From: Hybos culiciformis
Taxonomy: Eukaryota; Arthropoda; Insecta; Diptera; Hybotidae
Reading direction: 5' to 3'
Assembly: GCA_964007475.1 (NCBI GenBank)
Contig: OZ023273.1
Location: forward strand, 20,881,557-20,945,556
DNA: 64,000 nt
Part shown: piece by piece, positions 55,401 through 64,000 of the stretch
Position numbering within the stretch: position 1 is the first letter of the stretch
Layout: every line of letters begins with the position of its first letter
Made by a program: the position numbers and the translations under genes
Notes under the pieces: generated by a model
The model's database searches: none
What the model saw: only the letters and a program-made list of their open reading frames with translations
What the model was told of the DNA's origin: nothing

Positions 55401-55745
55401 TTAAATAAATCGTTTATTATTTTTAAACAGGCACCGTCTCCACCCATTATTAGTTCTATGGGTATCAATGACGAATTGGCGTCGTTTTATTCAGATATAG
55501 CAACTATTGAAGAAAATGATGAATCAATGAATGTAACGGCAGCTAACAAAGATTCCAATAACATCCCTGAAGAACTACAAGAGCAAACTTCTGATTCAAC
55601 AAAACGGGTTTGTGAGGATGATTCAGCTATTTTGAAAAAAAAGCGGAAAAAAACGAAAGTTCAGGGATTAGCCAGCTTGAAAACTAATGAAGTAACAAGT
55701 ATGGTGGCAAAATGGCACAAAGCACAAAAAGAATTAAATCAATAA
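46410..55745 (+). CDS. FNBP4: Formin-binding protein 4 (FNBP4) homologue, two WW domains
   Basis: Exons: 46410-46616, 46774-47200, 49676-49781, 50135-50914, 51310-51443, 53863-54050, 54786-54853, 55431-55745, all in phase; about 740 residues. The first exon opens in phase 1 after an acceptor and holds an in-frame ATG at 46439, so either that is the start (731 residues) or an upstream coding exon exists. WW domain 1 is DWTQCIDPQSGHPYYW...ATKEVTWDKP with a second WW-like repeat (VGYTDTQTPYYVNQFTRVVK WDKP) right after it. Another WW domain, DGWICKWDRKTSQYCYE...IQWEYP, spans exons 51310-51443 and 53863-54050. Acidic and Ser-rich linkers, a Lys/Glu coiled stretch, Pro-rich PPPPIIS and APSPPIIS near the C-terminus, a basic KKKRKK cluster and the final LKTNEVTSMVAKWHKAQKEL follow the FNBP4 layout. 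Family members bind Pro-rich formin segments and associate with spliceosomal complexes. The donor at 49781 (AAA|GTGATT) is weak. Confidence 0.9.
47448..48898. repeat. Fold-back array of TGTACAA motifs around a GC-rich core, in an FNBP4 intron
   Basis: About 26 copies of TGTACAA lie in two arms. The left arm (47448-47766) mostly reads CCA(G/C)TTGTACAAT. The right arm (48556-48898) mostly reads the complement, ATTGTACAA(C/G)TGG, so the arms are broadly inverted. Each arm also holds a few oppositely oriented units. The core (47820-48540) is unusually GC-rich and repeats a 120-170-bp unit with hairpins (see the next entry). No transposase frame exists, and open frames here are translations of the repeat. 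Confidence 0.85.
47990..48420. repeat. GC-rich tandem and hairpin repeats in the core of the fold-back array
   Basis: Three successive units each end with GGCCTTATTTCATTTATAAA then AATGAAATTAGACCTCCGAT (second unit GGTCTT). Each contains GTGAGCACACAGGGCA or its complement TGCCCTGTGTG. Unit one (about 48000-48168) folds: CTTGTGAGGTGAGCACACAG against CTGTGTGTTTTCCACACAAG. GCCGCAAATCCCACTGAC recurs in units one and three. Confidence 0.8.
49157..49330. repeat. Dispersed repeat, copy 1 (partner at 63783)
   Basis: Shares AAATTAAATCAGGTTA, CCCT(C/T)AATTGGAAATTTCT, CAGGGTTAATTTT and AGTGAATAAAATTT in the same order with 63783-63958. It lies in the same FNBP4 intron as the fold-back array, just before the exon at 49676. 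Confidence 0.8.
51444..53862 (+). other. Long FNBP4 intron splitting a WW domain
   Basis: AT-rich intron between the two halves of the C-terminal WW domain. No further feature recognised. Confidence 0.6.
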
Positions 55746-55802
55746 TCTTCATATCATTTAAAAATATATTTAAAACAAACTTTTGTAAATATTGGAATAA
55801 CT

Positions 55803-55808
55803 AATAAA
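55803..55808 (+). terminator. Likely FNBP4 polyadenylation signal AATAAA
   Basis: Canonical hexamer 58 bases after the FNBP4 stop codon. Confidence 0.5.
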
Positions 55809-56627
55809 TTTCCTACACTTGAAAATATTTTTTGTTTAGAATTTTAATAGTAGAAAGATCTTAGTACAATATTATTTGTAAAATGGTTTGGTAAATCGCT
55901 CATACTTACATACTTACAACTTCAATTTTTTTCCAAAAGGCTTTGATAACGAAGGTGAATACTAATAAGCCAATAGATTTGTTGATTTCTTGATTGATCA
56001 AATTTAATCATAACAAAAGATCTTCAAAAACTAATTTTAAAATTTAAAGATTTTAAAGAGATTACCAACAAAATTTTTCGAATTGGGATAAATATGTATT
56101 ACAAAAAAATGTAATAAAAAATATAGAGAAAGTCTTGATTATATAATTATAAAACCGGTACTTCTTGAATCATTATCATTATTTTATTATATTTAAAGTT
56201 TATTTTTTCAATAGTAGTTTGAAATTTTCCAACTATAAAATACTTCAAAGAAAAAAATAGAAATTTTTTTGATGAGAATTAAATATATACATACTAACTT
56301 TTTTTTCGAACCAGAAGAAGATAAAAGCTTTATTCAAAATATTATAGATTGAAAATTCCCATATCCTTAAATTTATTAACACGTTGGTAACATAATTAAA
56401 TCGACAACATTATTAAAATTAATAAGTACAAATTCTCTGCAGAATGTTGATTTATATAAGTACCTATTCAATAATTTTCGTATTAAAATTTTTATTGCAT
56501 TTGTGAATATAAATCTAATTTTTCATGTAATAATTATATCTCCTTTAACCATGCTCATTTTAGAATTAAAAAATCGTAGTGATAGTTATAATTGCCGTGC
56601 CAATTTTTTAATCAAAATAAATTATTG

Positions 56628-56760
56628 TCTGCGGTTGAACTATTATTTCATACTTTAGTATACGTTCGAAATATTAAAATAAAATGATTTAATAAAACAA
56701 ATTATTTACAAACAATGAATGAAAAAAAGTACTTCCAATTCGGAAGTAAATTTTTTTTAA
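56628..56760. repeat. Dispersed repeat, copy 1 (partner at 57588)
   Basis: Shares CTGCGGTTGA, GAA(A)TATTAAAA(T)AAA, GTTTACAAACAATGAATG (one mismatch) and the palindromic CTTCCGAATTCGGAAGTAA-like end with 57588-57715. Confidence 0.75.
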
Positions 56761-57587
56761 CAATCATGAGATAAAAAATATTTACTTTTGACTCGGAAGT
56801 TTTTTTAATTTGAAATTATGACATACGCACATTAACTATTTTGGTTAATTATGTTGATAAAAATAACAGTGTTGGATACTAATGCTGCTGAACAGCAAAA
56901 CCTTGCATTGCGCTCTACGTCATTTATTTTGTTATTGTTGAATACAATTATTTAATACAAATAACATAATACAATACAGAGTAGATGTATAGGTATTAGG
57001 TATGTTTTCTATAAGAAACAACACCTTTGTTTTTTGGCCGAAACGCTGCAAGATGAATTACTCTTTCTAAACTATTTGAACTATGAACAAGCAACGTAAG
57101 AGCATTCGTGCAATTAATGCCATCAACCATCAACAATTATCATTCTTCAAAAGTGCTTCAAAGCGAAACTATTCCATAAGTGGCCATCAATTTTGTTGAA
57201 TGGACGTTCTGTGACAATTCTGTGGAACAAACAATTCATACCATCTGTTACGAAGTTTACATCAAGCAGTAAGGTAAAGTTAAAAAACTAGGATGTGAAT
57301 CATGTCCCTAAGATAATTCAGAAGGACATGATTCTCGTTCTAGAAAAAAATACTATATGTCTTTTTGTTTAACTTTTTTTTTTCTTCCTTTTTGGTTTAA
57401 AAATTTGAACATCACCACATAGGATGTAGCTACTCTTGAATAAAACGTAAGTGTGGTTATTAAGTTATGAATTGAAAATTCAAATAATAATGCTCAATAA
57501 TTTGTTCCATTACGTTCATTATAGATTGTACAAATATAGAAATCGATAACGATAATAAATGTTGTGGGACTTTCTAAAGTTTTTTAC

Positions 57588-57715
57588 CTGCGGTTGATAG
57601 TTATTGTATTCGGAATATTAAAACAAAGTGATTAATATAGTAATATTTGTTTACAAACAATGAATGGAAAATATATTACTTCCGATTCGGAAGTAATATT
57701 TTTTCAATTGAAACG
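57588..57715. repeat. Dispersed repeat, copy 2 (partner at 56628)
   Basis: Direct partner of 56628-56760. It ends in the palindrome TTACTTCCGATTCGGAAGTAA, which may mark an element end. Confidence 0.75.
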
Positions 57716-58046
57716 CAACGTTGATTAAATATTTTGATTATATCTGATTTTATATTATAGGTAACGTTTTTCTGTTTTTGCTTTCTTGTCTGAATTTGAA
57801 GAAGAGATTCGGACCACTTTTCTTTATTCGATTTCCGCGGAACTGAATTGTGACCGCAAAAAGTTTGTATGGGCGAGAAAATTCTTCTTCAAAATTAATT
57901 TTGTTCGCGCAACAAAATGTGTTTTGTCCGTACGGTTAAAATTCGTCGCGGTCGAAATTCACTTTCAAAATAAATTTTTCCCGCACTGTTTAATTTTTTT
58001 TATATTGGGCGCAGCCAAAATTGATTCATTCATTAATAAGTACATA

Positions 58047-58399
58047 GCAAAATTCGTACTGTCACCTCCACGCGGTGCTTTCTGGAAGCTAGGGGTCATG
58101 CCGCAGTTGTGGTATTGAAAGCGAAAAAGAGACATTAGTCCATTTTATCTGCAAATGCCCGGCGCTTGCAAGCTCGAGAAATAGCACACTAGGGGGATTT
58201 ATCGTTGAGGATGTAGATGTGCTATCCCTAGCCAAACCCAGAGATTTGGTGAAATTTTTAAACACCATGGGGTGGATCTAGCTTTTCTTAACGCCGTTAG
58301 GCCTTGGTTAACGAGTAAGTGGTAGCAAAATGATGCGAAAGTGCTAATTGGGGGCTCTTCAGGTAGAGGGGCTCCGCCACTATAACCAACCAACCAACC
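58047..58399 (+). mobile_element. 5'-truncated non-LTR retrotransposon with AACC tail
   Basis: The + strand encodes the very end of ORF2 at 58110-58280: CGIESEKETLVHFICKCPAL, the C-terminal Cys/His motif of Jockey/I/R1-type elements, then STLGGF...LVKFLNTMGWI and a stop. A short 3' UTR ends in tandem AACC repeats (58384-58399). A 9-bp target duplication, AAGTACATA, flanks it at 58038-58046 and 58400-58408. Only the last about 350 bp are present, as expected after incomplete reverse transcription. The clade is not resolved. Confidence 0.85.
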
Positions 58400-59032
58400 A
58401 AGTACATACCGTATTATGTTTTTCTTTTATTATAATAAATCGAATCTATCTTTGAAATTTTTGTTAATCTGTTAAATTTTTAATTTTCACATGCACAAAT
58501 TATTAATTATCTTAATTTTTGTATATGTAAACGTATTTTTAATCATTTATTAAACACTACATAAAAAGGGCTTTGTACTGAATGTAATACACGGTATGTA
58601 GTTTTTACAAATTTTATGGTTTCGGGCATCGATAAAAATTAATATATGATTTTGGGTATAGATGTTCATTAAAAGAACGTTTCTATAAAAGTCGAAACTG
58701 CCAGTCCAAAAATGGGAAAGTATTAACCAAAATGTGGAAAATTGTCATATACTTAATATTTTTGAGATATTGTTCTTTACATTTTTAGTAAAGTTTTGCG
58801 ATTATGTTTATCGAGAACCATATTGTTCTCTTAAAACCTACATATTTACGTATTTAATATATTTTCTTCAATTCAATTTAATAAAAAACCGCATGAATGA
58901 AATTTGAATAGAAAATCACTTTAATATTTAATATAAAAGCAATATATTCCCAATTTTTAAATCAGTTTTAAGTAATACTTAGTTCGATAAATTTTAAAAT
59001 TTTAATATAAATATTTAAATATTTTTAAAAAA

Positions 59033-60500
59033 ATGTTTTCGATTTTGGTTAAAAGTTTTTTTTTAATTTTATTGATCAATAATACAAATTCACGTCATTT
59101 AAACCTTCATAATGATAGCGAAAATGACCATAACAGCTCAACAAGAATTCGAATAAGCGAAGAAAGTGAGTAGGAAGGACAACAGAATTTTTATTTAATT
59201 TTGAGCAATCATAACAATATTTATGGGATATTGAATGAATTAAGAATGCTGCTGAAAACTTTGACTGGACAGACAAAGTCACTTATAATAAACAATATTT
59301 TAAAATTTCTATTCCAAAGATTTAACGTAAACTATAAAAATTTCTGAACAAAAAAAAAATTTTTTTTTTTTTTTCAGAATGCTATCAGTATAAAAAAGTT
59401 TCAGGAACAAGATCGTATATAGCTTCAATAGGTACTGAAAAATATGGAAAGGTTTCATGGCATTGCAGTGGATTTTTGATAAGGTAAAAAATATTTACTT
59501 TAAAGGTTTAAGTACTTGTTATTAAATTGGTACATTATCTTTCTCTGCTGATAACAAAGCTCCAATTTTGGTTAACTCCACTCATGACATTTTTTTATAA
59601 TTAAATACTTAAAATTTTGGAACTGATAAAAATTGTTTGAATTTAAGTCGTTAATGTTCCCTTTTTTATTGGCTATAAAATAACAATGTATATATTGTAA
59701 ATGTTTGACTTAAAATTAAATCCTCATTCTTAGCTTTACTCTACCTACGCACCTAACAATATTCGATTTTAGTACATATAGTATTTGTATTGTGTATAAA
59801 ATGAAAAACAATAATGCCGTAAAAATAACTAGATATATGCATACTTATTTATTTTTTATTTTACAGTGAAAATTTTGTGATTACAGCAGCTCATTGCGTT
59901 ATTGACAAAAAATCAACACATGTTAGATTAAGCAATTTTCAATCAAGCAATTTAAGTGAAAAAACTGATTTTAAAATTTTGGAAATCTTAAAAGACGAAA
60001 ATTATTCTCTCAGAAACAGAATTAATGATATTGCTTTGATAAAATTTGATAATACTAACTTAAAGTTGAATAACTTAGTTAAACCTATTTGTCTTGCAAC
60101 GAATTCTAATATTAAAACTAATAAATTCATCGCATATGGATGGAAAACAAATTATTCAAATAAAAACTCTAAAAGCCAAAATTTAGAATCGAAGAACAAA
60201 TATATAAAGAAGATAGAGCTTGAAGAAATGTCCGCTAGGAAGTGCTCGGATTTATGGAATGATGATATTCAAAAACTTTTTAATGCAAAAACTCAAATTT
60301 GTGCCAAACCAAATCTCATAACCGTAGACACATGTCAAGGAGACAGCGGTGGACCAGTAGTCGATGATAATGATGAAGTTCTTATAGCGATAACTACAAG
60401 AGGTTTTAATACTTGTAATGGTTCTCGAAATCCAATAGGAATTTACACAAAAATTTATCCATTTTTGGATTGGATTGAAAAAATAGTGTGGGGAGAATAA
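59033..60500 (+). CDS. Secreted trypsin-like serine protease (S1 family)
   Basis: Exons 59033-59165, 59378-59483, 59867-60500, in phase, 290 residues. The start ATG at 59033 opens a hydrophobic signal peptide (MFSILVKSFFLILLI, cut probably near NTNS). A short Asn/Ser-rich pro-region follows, then CYQYKKVSGTRSYIASIG, where VSG in place of the usual IVGG suggests activation after KK. Catalytic triad: His in VITAAHC, Asp in INDIALIKF, Ser in CQGDSGGP. The residue six before the Ser is Asp (DTCQGDSGGP), which predicts cleavage after Arg/Lys. No full CLIP domain is seen, only CYQY. The stop TAA overlaps an AATAAA hexamer (60496-60501). A defence, venom, gut or developmental role cannot be told from sequence. 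Confidence 0.92.
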
Positions 60501-61042
60501 AGCTTTTAGATTATTTTAAATTTATTATACATATTTAACTTATTTTCTAATTAATCTAATTATTTATTTTAATTTTATTTCTTTTTTAATTTTTACTTTT
60601 ATAAAGTGAAAGTTTACTTCAAGCACAATATCTTCAACTTTATGTCAAGTTAAATTTAAGAAAATTATTCATTTATGAGGTATTCATTTTATTTATTTAT
60701 TTATTAAGTATACTTACATTATTTATTTTTATAAATAACGTTACAATCTAATAAATTTATGTACATATACTATATATATATTGAAAATTAATTTTTTTTC
60801 ATACGAACTTATTATAATTGAATGAAAGCTCGCCGGTTTGAAACGTACAAACAGAATAAGATAATAATAAGTTTTTGATGTTTGAGATATAAATTGACTT
60901 AATATTTACATAAATGGTCAAAAATTGAAGTTGTGAATAGTTTAAAATACTTTAATGCGTTGGGGATCGTTATGTTGTATTTAGTGCTATAGAATTTAGA
61001 TCACTAAATGGAGTATTATATGCGTCAATACACATGCAATCA

Positions 61043-61144
61043 TTTAGATGCATCTGCGTAAATAATGAAAAAATTTAGATGCATCAGCGTATATAATGAA
61101 AAAAATTTAGATGCATCAGCGTAAATAATGAATTCATTTAGATG
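61043..61144. repeat. Tandem repeat, about 3.2 copies of a 31-32-bp unit
   Basis: Unit TTTAGATGCATC(A/T)GCGTAAATAATGAAAAAA. Copies start at 61043, 61074, 61106 and, partly, 61137. Confidence 0.9.
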
Positions 61145-61333
61145 TTTCGTATTGAATATTACGTAATACCTAAACAAACCTAATATCTCTCACAATATTT
61201 CAATACAGCCAAATACAAAAAAAAAAAAAGAGAAAAAATGAGAGAAAAAATATTCTCTCTTTGCAACTACCTCTCCCCTACGCATTAAAACAGTATATTG
61301 GATATGTAAACAAAATTTGTTATACAACTCGTT

Positions 61334-61438
61334 CTGTATTTACACAAAAATACATTGACACTTGTCAATTTATATCACTCGACCTTCGATCTCGTGATAT
61401 AAGTATTGACTCGTGTCAATGTATTTTTGTGTATACAG
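61334..61438. repeat. Long near-palindrome (MITE-like hairpin)
   Basis: The left arm CTGTATTTACACAAAAATAC continues ATTGACAC..GTCAAT..TATATCAC and is matched by the inverted right arm over about 45 bases with a 2-base gap and a few mismatches. A loop of about 15 bases (TCGACCTTCGATCTC) remains. Confidence 0.85.
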
Positions 61439-61556
61439 AACTCTTAATTAATAACAAATTTAGTTTACATATACAATAATCTACTATAAGAGTCTAACTG
61501 ATTATAAACTTAAATTTGATGTTCAATTTTTCATTTTAACCAATTGATTTTAAAAG

Positions 61557-61677
61557 GCCAAATAGCTGGCAAGAAAAATTCAAAGAATTAAGAGCAGAAC
61601 ACGATAAAAGTGAAGAAAAGAACCTTAATTTAATAGCAAATTCGGTCACCACTCCTCATCAAGATTTTCGCAAATAA
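61557..61677 (+). CDS. Orphan terminal-exon candidate
   Basis: After an acceptor-like TTTTAAAAG, a frame open in phase 2 encodes PNSWQEKFKELRAEHDKSEE then KNLNLIANSVTTPHQDFRK and TAA. The Lys/Glu-rich helix-like composition and absence of A/T-run translation suggest real coding sequence. There is no ATG, and no matching upstream exon was found between the protease gene and here, nor in 55.8-59.0 kb. It may be the last exon of a gene with distant exons, or a relic. The family is not recognised. Confidence 0.35.
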
Positions 61678-61915
61678 AAAAATACTCTTCTTTGTTATCA
61701 TCTTTTTAATCAGGTTTTAACATAAATATACTATATACTATATTGTATATTTTAAGTTTTAAAAACAAAACATAAAGATTTACGAAAATTTCACAAATCG
61801 AGACAAATTCGATGTTCCTTTTTGCTAATGAAAGTTTCGGGAGGACTCCCAACAGCCAAACAATGAATATCGTTAAAAATAATTTGTAGTACTTATTTAA
61901 TTTTACTTAAAACAA

Positions 61916-61921
61916 TTTATT
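61916..61921 (-). terminator. Likely polyadenylation signal of the N-acetyltransferase gene
   Basis: AATAAA on the minus strand, about 12 bases after the stop codon at 61933-61935. Confidence 0.45.
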
Positions 61922-61932
61922 TCCTAAGAAAA

Positions 61933-62592
61933 TTATAATTTTGTGGCAAAAGATCTAATAACATTATGCGGTTCAGGTGGGTGAAAAATTTGGTTGCCTT
62001 CCTTATCAATATAATCTTTAAAGTACAATTCATTTATGCAGTCCATATTTAATTTTTCACAAATCCGAATTGAATAAAAACTAGTACAATCCAAAGTTAA
62101 TAAAGGAAAATTCAACTTTTTTGCTACATTTTTCAATACCTGTAACATTTTTAGGCATATCGATTTCCCTCTACTAGTTTTGTCGACTGCAATTGCATGG
62201 GCATGTATAGCTTTTGTTACACTATAACGTTGATACACATTTGAATCTTCTTCTAGTTTGCTTAATAATTTTAACATAGATGACCATTTCGAATTTTTAA
62301 CCGTTTTGGAATCTTCTAATAAGTGTTCTGCTTCATTTGTAAATTTAGGTCCAGCAATTATTACACCTAACAACTTATCATAATTTTCGGAATTTATCTG
62401 ATTTATTTGATCGTAGGCAATAATGCAAGTCCCGTGTTGAACATTAGACATATTAAATTCCTCATCTTCCTCAGCTTGAAGATAAGGTTTCAGACCAAGC
62501 GTTAATGGTTCTTCAGGATAGTAATGTTTACGCAAGAATTCCAAAATAGCACAACAATCCGATGATGAAGCAACTCTTACAATGAGGTTCAT
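61933..62592 (-). CDS. Arylalkylamine N-acetyltransferase-like protein (GNAT superfamily)
   Basis: Single-exon gene of 219 residues from ATG at 62592 to TAA at 61933-61935. N-terminal FLRKHYYPEEPLTLG matches the substrate-side motif of insect aaNAT-like enzymes (FLRxxFFxxEPL). The acetyl-CoA region is HAHAIAVDKTSRGKSICLKM, where the usual R-G-x-G-I/L pattern is present as RGKSI. The C-terminus has FHPPEPH, a conserved tail motif of the group. The family transfers acetyl from acetyl-CoA to dopamine, serotonin or related amines in cuticle sclerotisation and amine inactivation. The substrate of this paralogue is unknown. An internal insertion (EDSKTVKNSKWSSM) is long but typical. Cytosolic; no signal peptide. 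Confidence 0.88.
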   Translation of the reverse strand: MNLIVRVASSSDCCAILEFLRKHYYPEEPLTLGLKPYLQAEEDEEFNMSNVQHGTCIIAYDQINQINSENYDKLLGVIIAGPKFTNEAEHLLEDSKTVKNSKWSSMLKLLSKLEEDSNVYQRYSVTKAIHAHAIAVDKTSRGKSICLKMLQVLKNVAKKLNFPLLTLDCTSFYSIRICEKLNMDCINELYFKDYIDKEGNQIFHPPEPHNVIRSFATKL

Positions 62593-64000
62593 TTATTTAG
62601 AATTTTTATTGTGTTCGAAATTCTGAAAATAATAATACCTAGGTTAATAATAATAATACCTAGGTTAATATTAAATTATACATTTTCAATTCAATTCTTA
62701 TATTAATTTCAAACCAGTATAATATTAAGTTTTTCAGAATTTACTTTAATTAGTTATCTATTTTATTATCATAATTATTTTATTATTATAAATGATAAAG
62801 CGACACCTGACAAAACGACCCATGATATAATACATTACTGCCTTTGATCGCGTAGCCATAGGTAAAGTTGCTTTTGACAGGTATAATTTCGAAAGTGGGT
62901 ACCTACCTATATTAAGTAAAGATCAATACATAAAAGTATATGTATTTGAGGATAGTACGATCTATGCTTTTAAATTGTTCAAAAATCTTTATCTTTCGAT
63001 GTTTTTTTCTCGATGCTGCTTATTTATAAAAATTTAAGATACATATTGTATTATGTAAAGTCTAACTGGTGGATCACATACTCACCCACTAATAGTAATA
63101 AGATTGCGCAGGTATTTAAAAAATATAATTTACAAAAATAATTAGCAATAAAATATTAAAACAACCAGTGCAGTGTTAAAAAACTACTTTGAAATGTTGC
63201 CAAACCAGATAATTGAATAAAATCCTTAAAGTTTGTAAAATAATAAAATAATAAGTTAGATTTTTAGCTTCTTAAATACTCAGGAAAAGTATAAAGGGTT
63301 ACCTATATGCCAACAAAATAGATTCGGAGATATGAAAAATTACATTTTTTTATAATAAAAATTCACCGTATAAAAAGTTCGCATCTACATAATATTTTGT
63401 ACAGGCTAGAGTATTTTGTATTTTGTACAGCTACTAGAGTAATGTTTTTACAAAAACATGTTCTTTTTCAGATATGGGTTAGTAATTTTGTATAATATTT
63501 TGTTAGGCAATATTCAGTAGGCCTTAACATTTACTTGGCACGTCATTTTTGACGTTGATAATTTTATAAAACTGGAGATTCACTCAGGTAAATGAAGCGT
63601 GTAGTGACACAACTTCATATATTTTAACTTTTCTGCGTGTAAGTTTATTAGTTTCTTTGAGCTTATCTCCAATATTATTTTAAATTCTTTAGCTGAAAAA
63701 GCTCAACATGTTGACATATGATTAACATCGTGAGAACGGTCGATTTTCCAAAGATATTTAACTGCTTGCGAACATCTTATGTGCTTTCTAAACTAAAATT
63801 TTTATTCATAAATTAAATCAGGTTATCCCTTAATTGGAAATTTCTGTTCAGAATGTGCATTTTTTTAACCAGGGTTAATTTTTTTTATATTTTTTTTAAT
63901 TATTTTTGATAAATTTTTACATAAAAATAAGTGAATAAAATTTAATCAAATATAATTGTGCATTAAACTAGTTTAACTAAATCGATAAATTTTGTATGGC
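62593..64000. other. Upstream flank of the N-acetyltransferase gene
   Basis: No gene seen. It contains a local doubling of AATAATACCTAGGTTAATA at about 62629-62669 and the dispersed repeat below. Confidence 0.55.
63783..63958. repeat. Dispersed repeat, copy 2 (partner at 49157)
   Basis: Same orientation and word order as 49157-49330. It may extend past the window end. Confidence 0.8.

Larger units (their letters stand above)
60501..61556. other. Spacer after the protease gene with small repeats
   Basis: Holds the 31-bp tandem repeat at 61043-61144 and the long hairpin at 61334-61438. No other supported gene. Confidence 0.6.

Noticed and set aside
57297..57334. 11-bp perfect inverted repeat GAATCATGTCC / GGACATGATTC
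   Set aside because: Too short to separate from chance or assign a role.
57786..58118. 110-codon frame upstream of the non-LTR fragment
   Set aside because: It crosses the 58038-58046 target duplication into the element in the wrong frame, so it is a chance join.

Overview
The window is nuclear DNA of an insect or close arthropod. It is strongly AT-rich, genes are split by GT/AG introns, introns and spacers are full of A/T homopolymers, and small cut-and-paste transposons are scattered throughout. The best protein matches by eye are to insect-type genes. I cannot resolve the order from sequence alone. No bacterial operon, CRISPR array, rRNA or convincing tRNA gene was seen. All exon models below were assembled by hand from splice sites, reading phase and conserved residues.

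Layout. (1) 23-16764, + strand: the 3' two thirds of a theta-type diacylglycerol kinase, entering inside its cysteine-rich C1 region and running through the Ras-association, catalytic and accessory domains. It has a 339-codon Asn-rich cassette exon, a possible in-frame alternative donor, and two homologous alternative last exons. (2) 16765-25600: gene-free, extremely A/T-rich spacer or long 3' UTR holding one MITE. (3) 25660-27647: two hAT-family remnants side by side, the second with intact ends and an 8-bp target duplication. (4) 29609-35914, + strand: a complete UBASH3 (STS-1/STS-2, TULA) gene of 12 exons plus a candidate 27-bp microexon. (5) 37825-40163, - strand: cathepsin D-like lysosomal aspartic protease, lacking only its signal-peptide exon. 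(6) 40164-46409: the spacer between the divergent cathepsin D and FNBP4 genes, filled with a MULE remnant, a nonautonomous hAT, two MITEs and a 280-bp direct duplication. The missing first exons of both genes probably lie here. (7) 46410-55745, + strand: a formin-binding protein 4 (FNBP4) homologue with two WW domains. One intron carries a 1.45-kb fold-back array built from TGTACAA motifs around a GC-rich core. (8) 55746-59032: spacer with a duplicated 130-bp element and a 5'-truncated non-LTR retrotransposon with target duplication. (9) 59033-60500, + strand: a secreted trypsin-like serine protease. (10) 61557-61677: an orphan terminal-exon candidate. (11) 61933-62592, - strand: a single-exon arylalkylamine N-acetyltransferase-like gene.

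The genes are unrelated housekeeping or signalling genes (lipid signalling, phosphotyrosine/ubiquitin signalling, lysosomal proteolysis, actin/formin or splicing-associated WW adaptor, secreted protease, amine acetylation) and show no sign of working as one system. The most unusual structure is the FNBP4 intronic fold-back array. The most interesting gene-level observations are the three alternative-exon signals in the diacylglycerol kinase.
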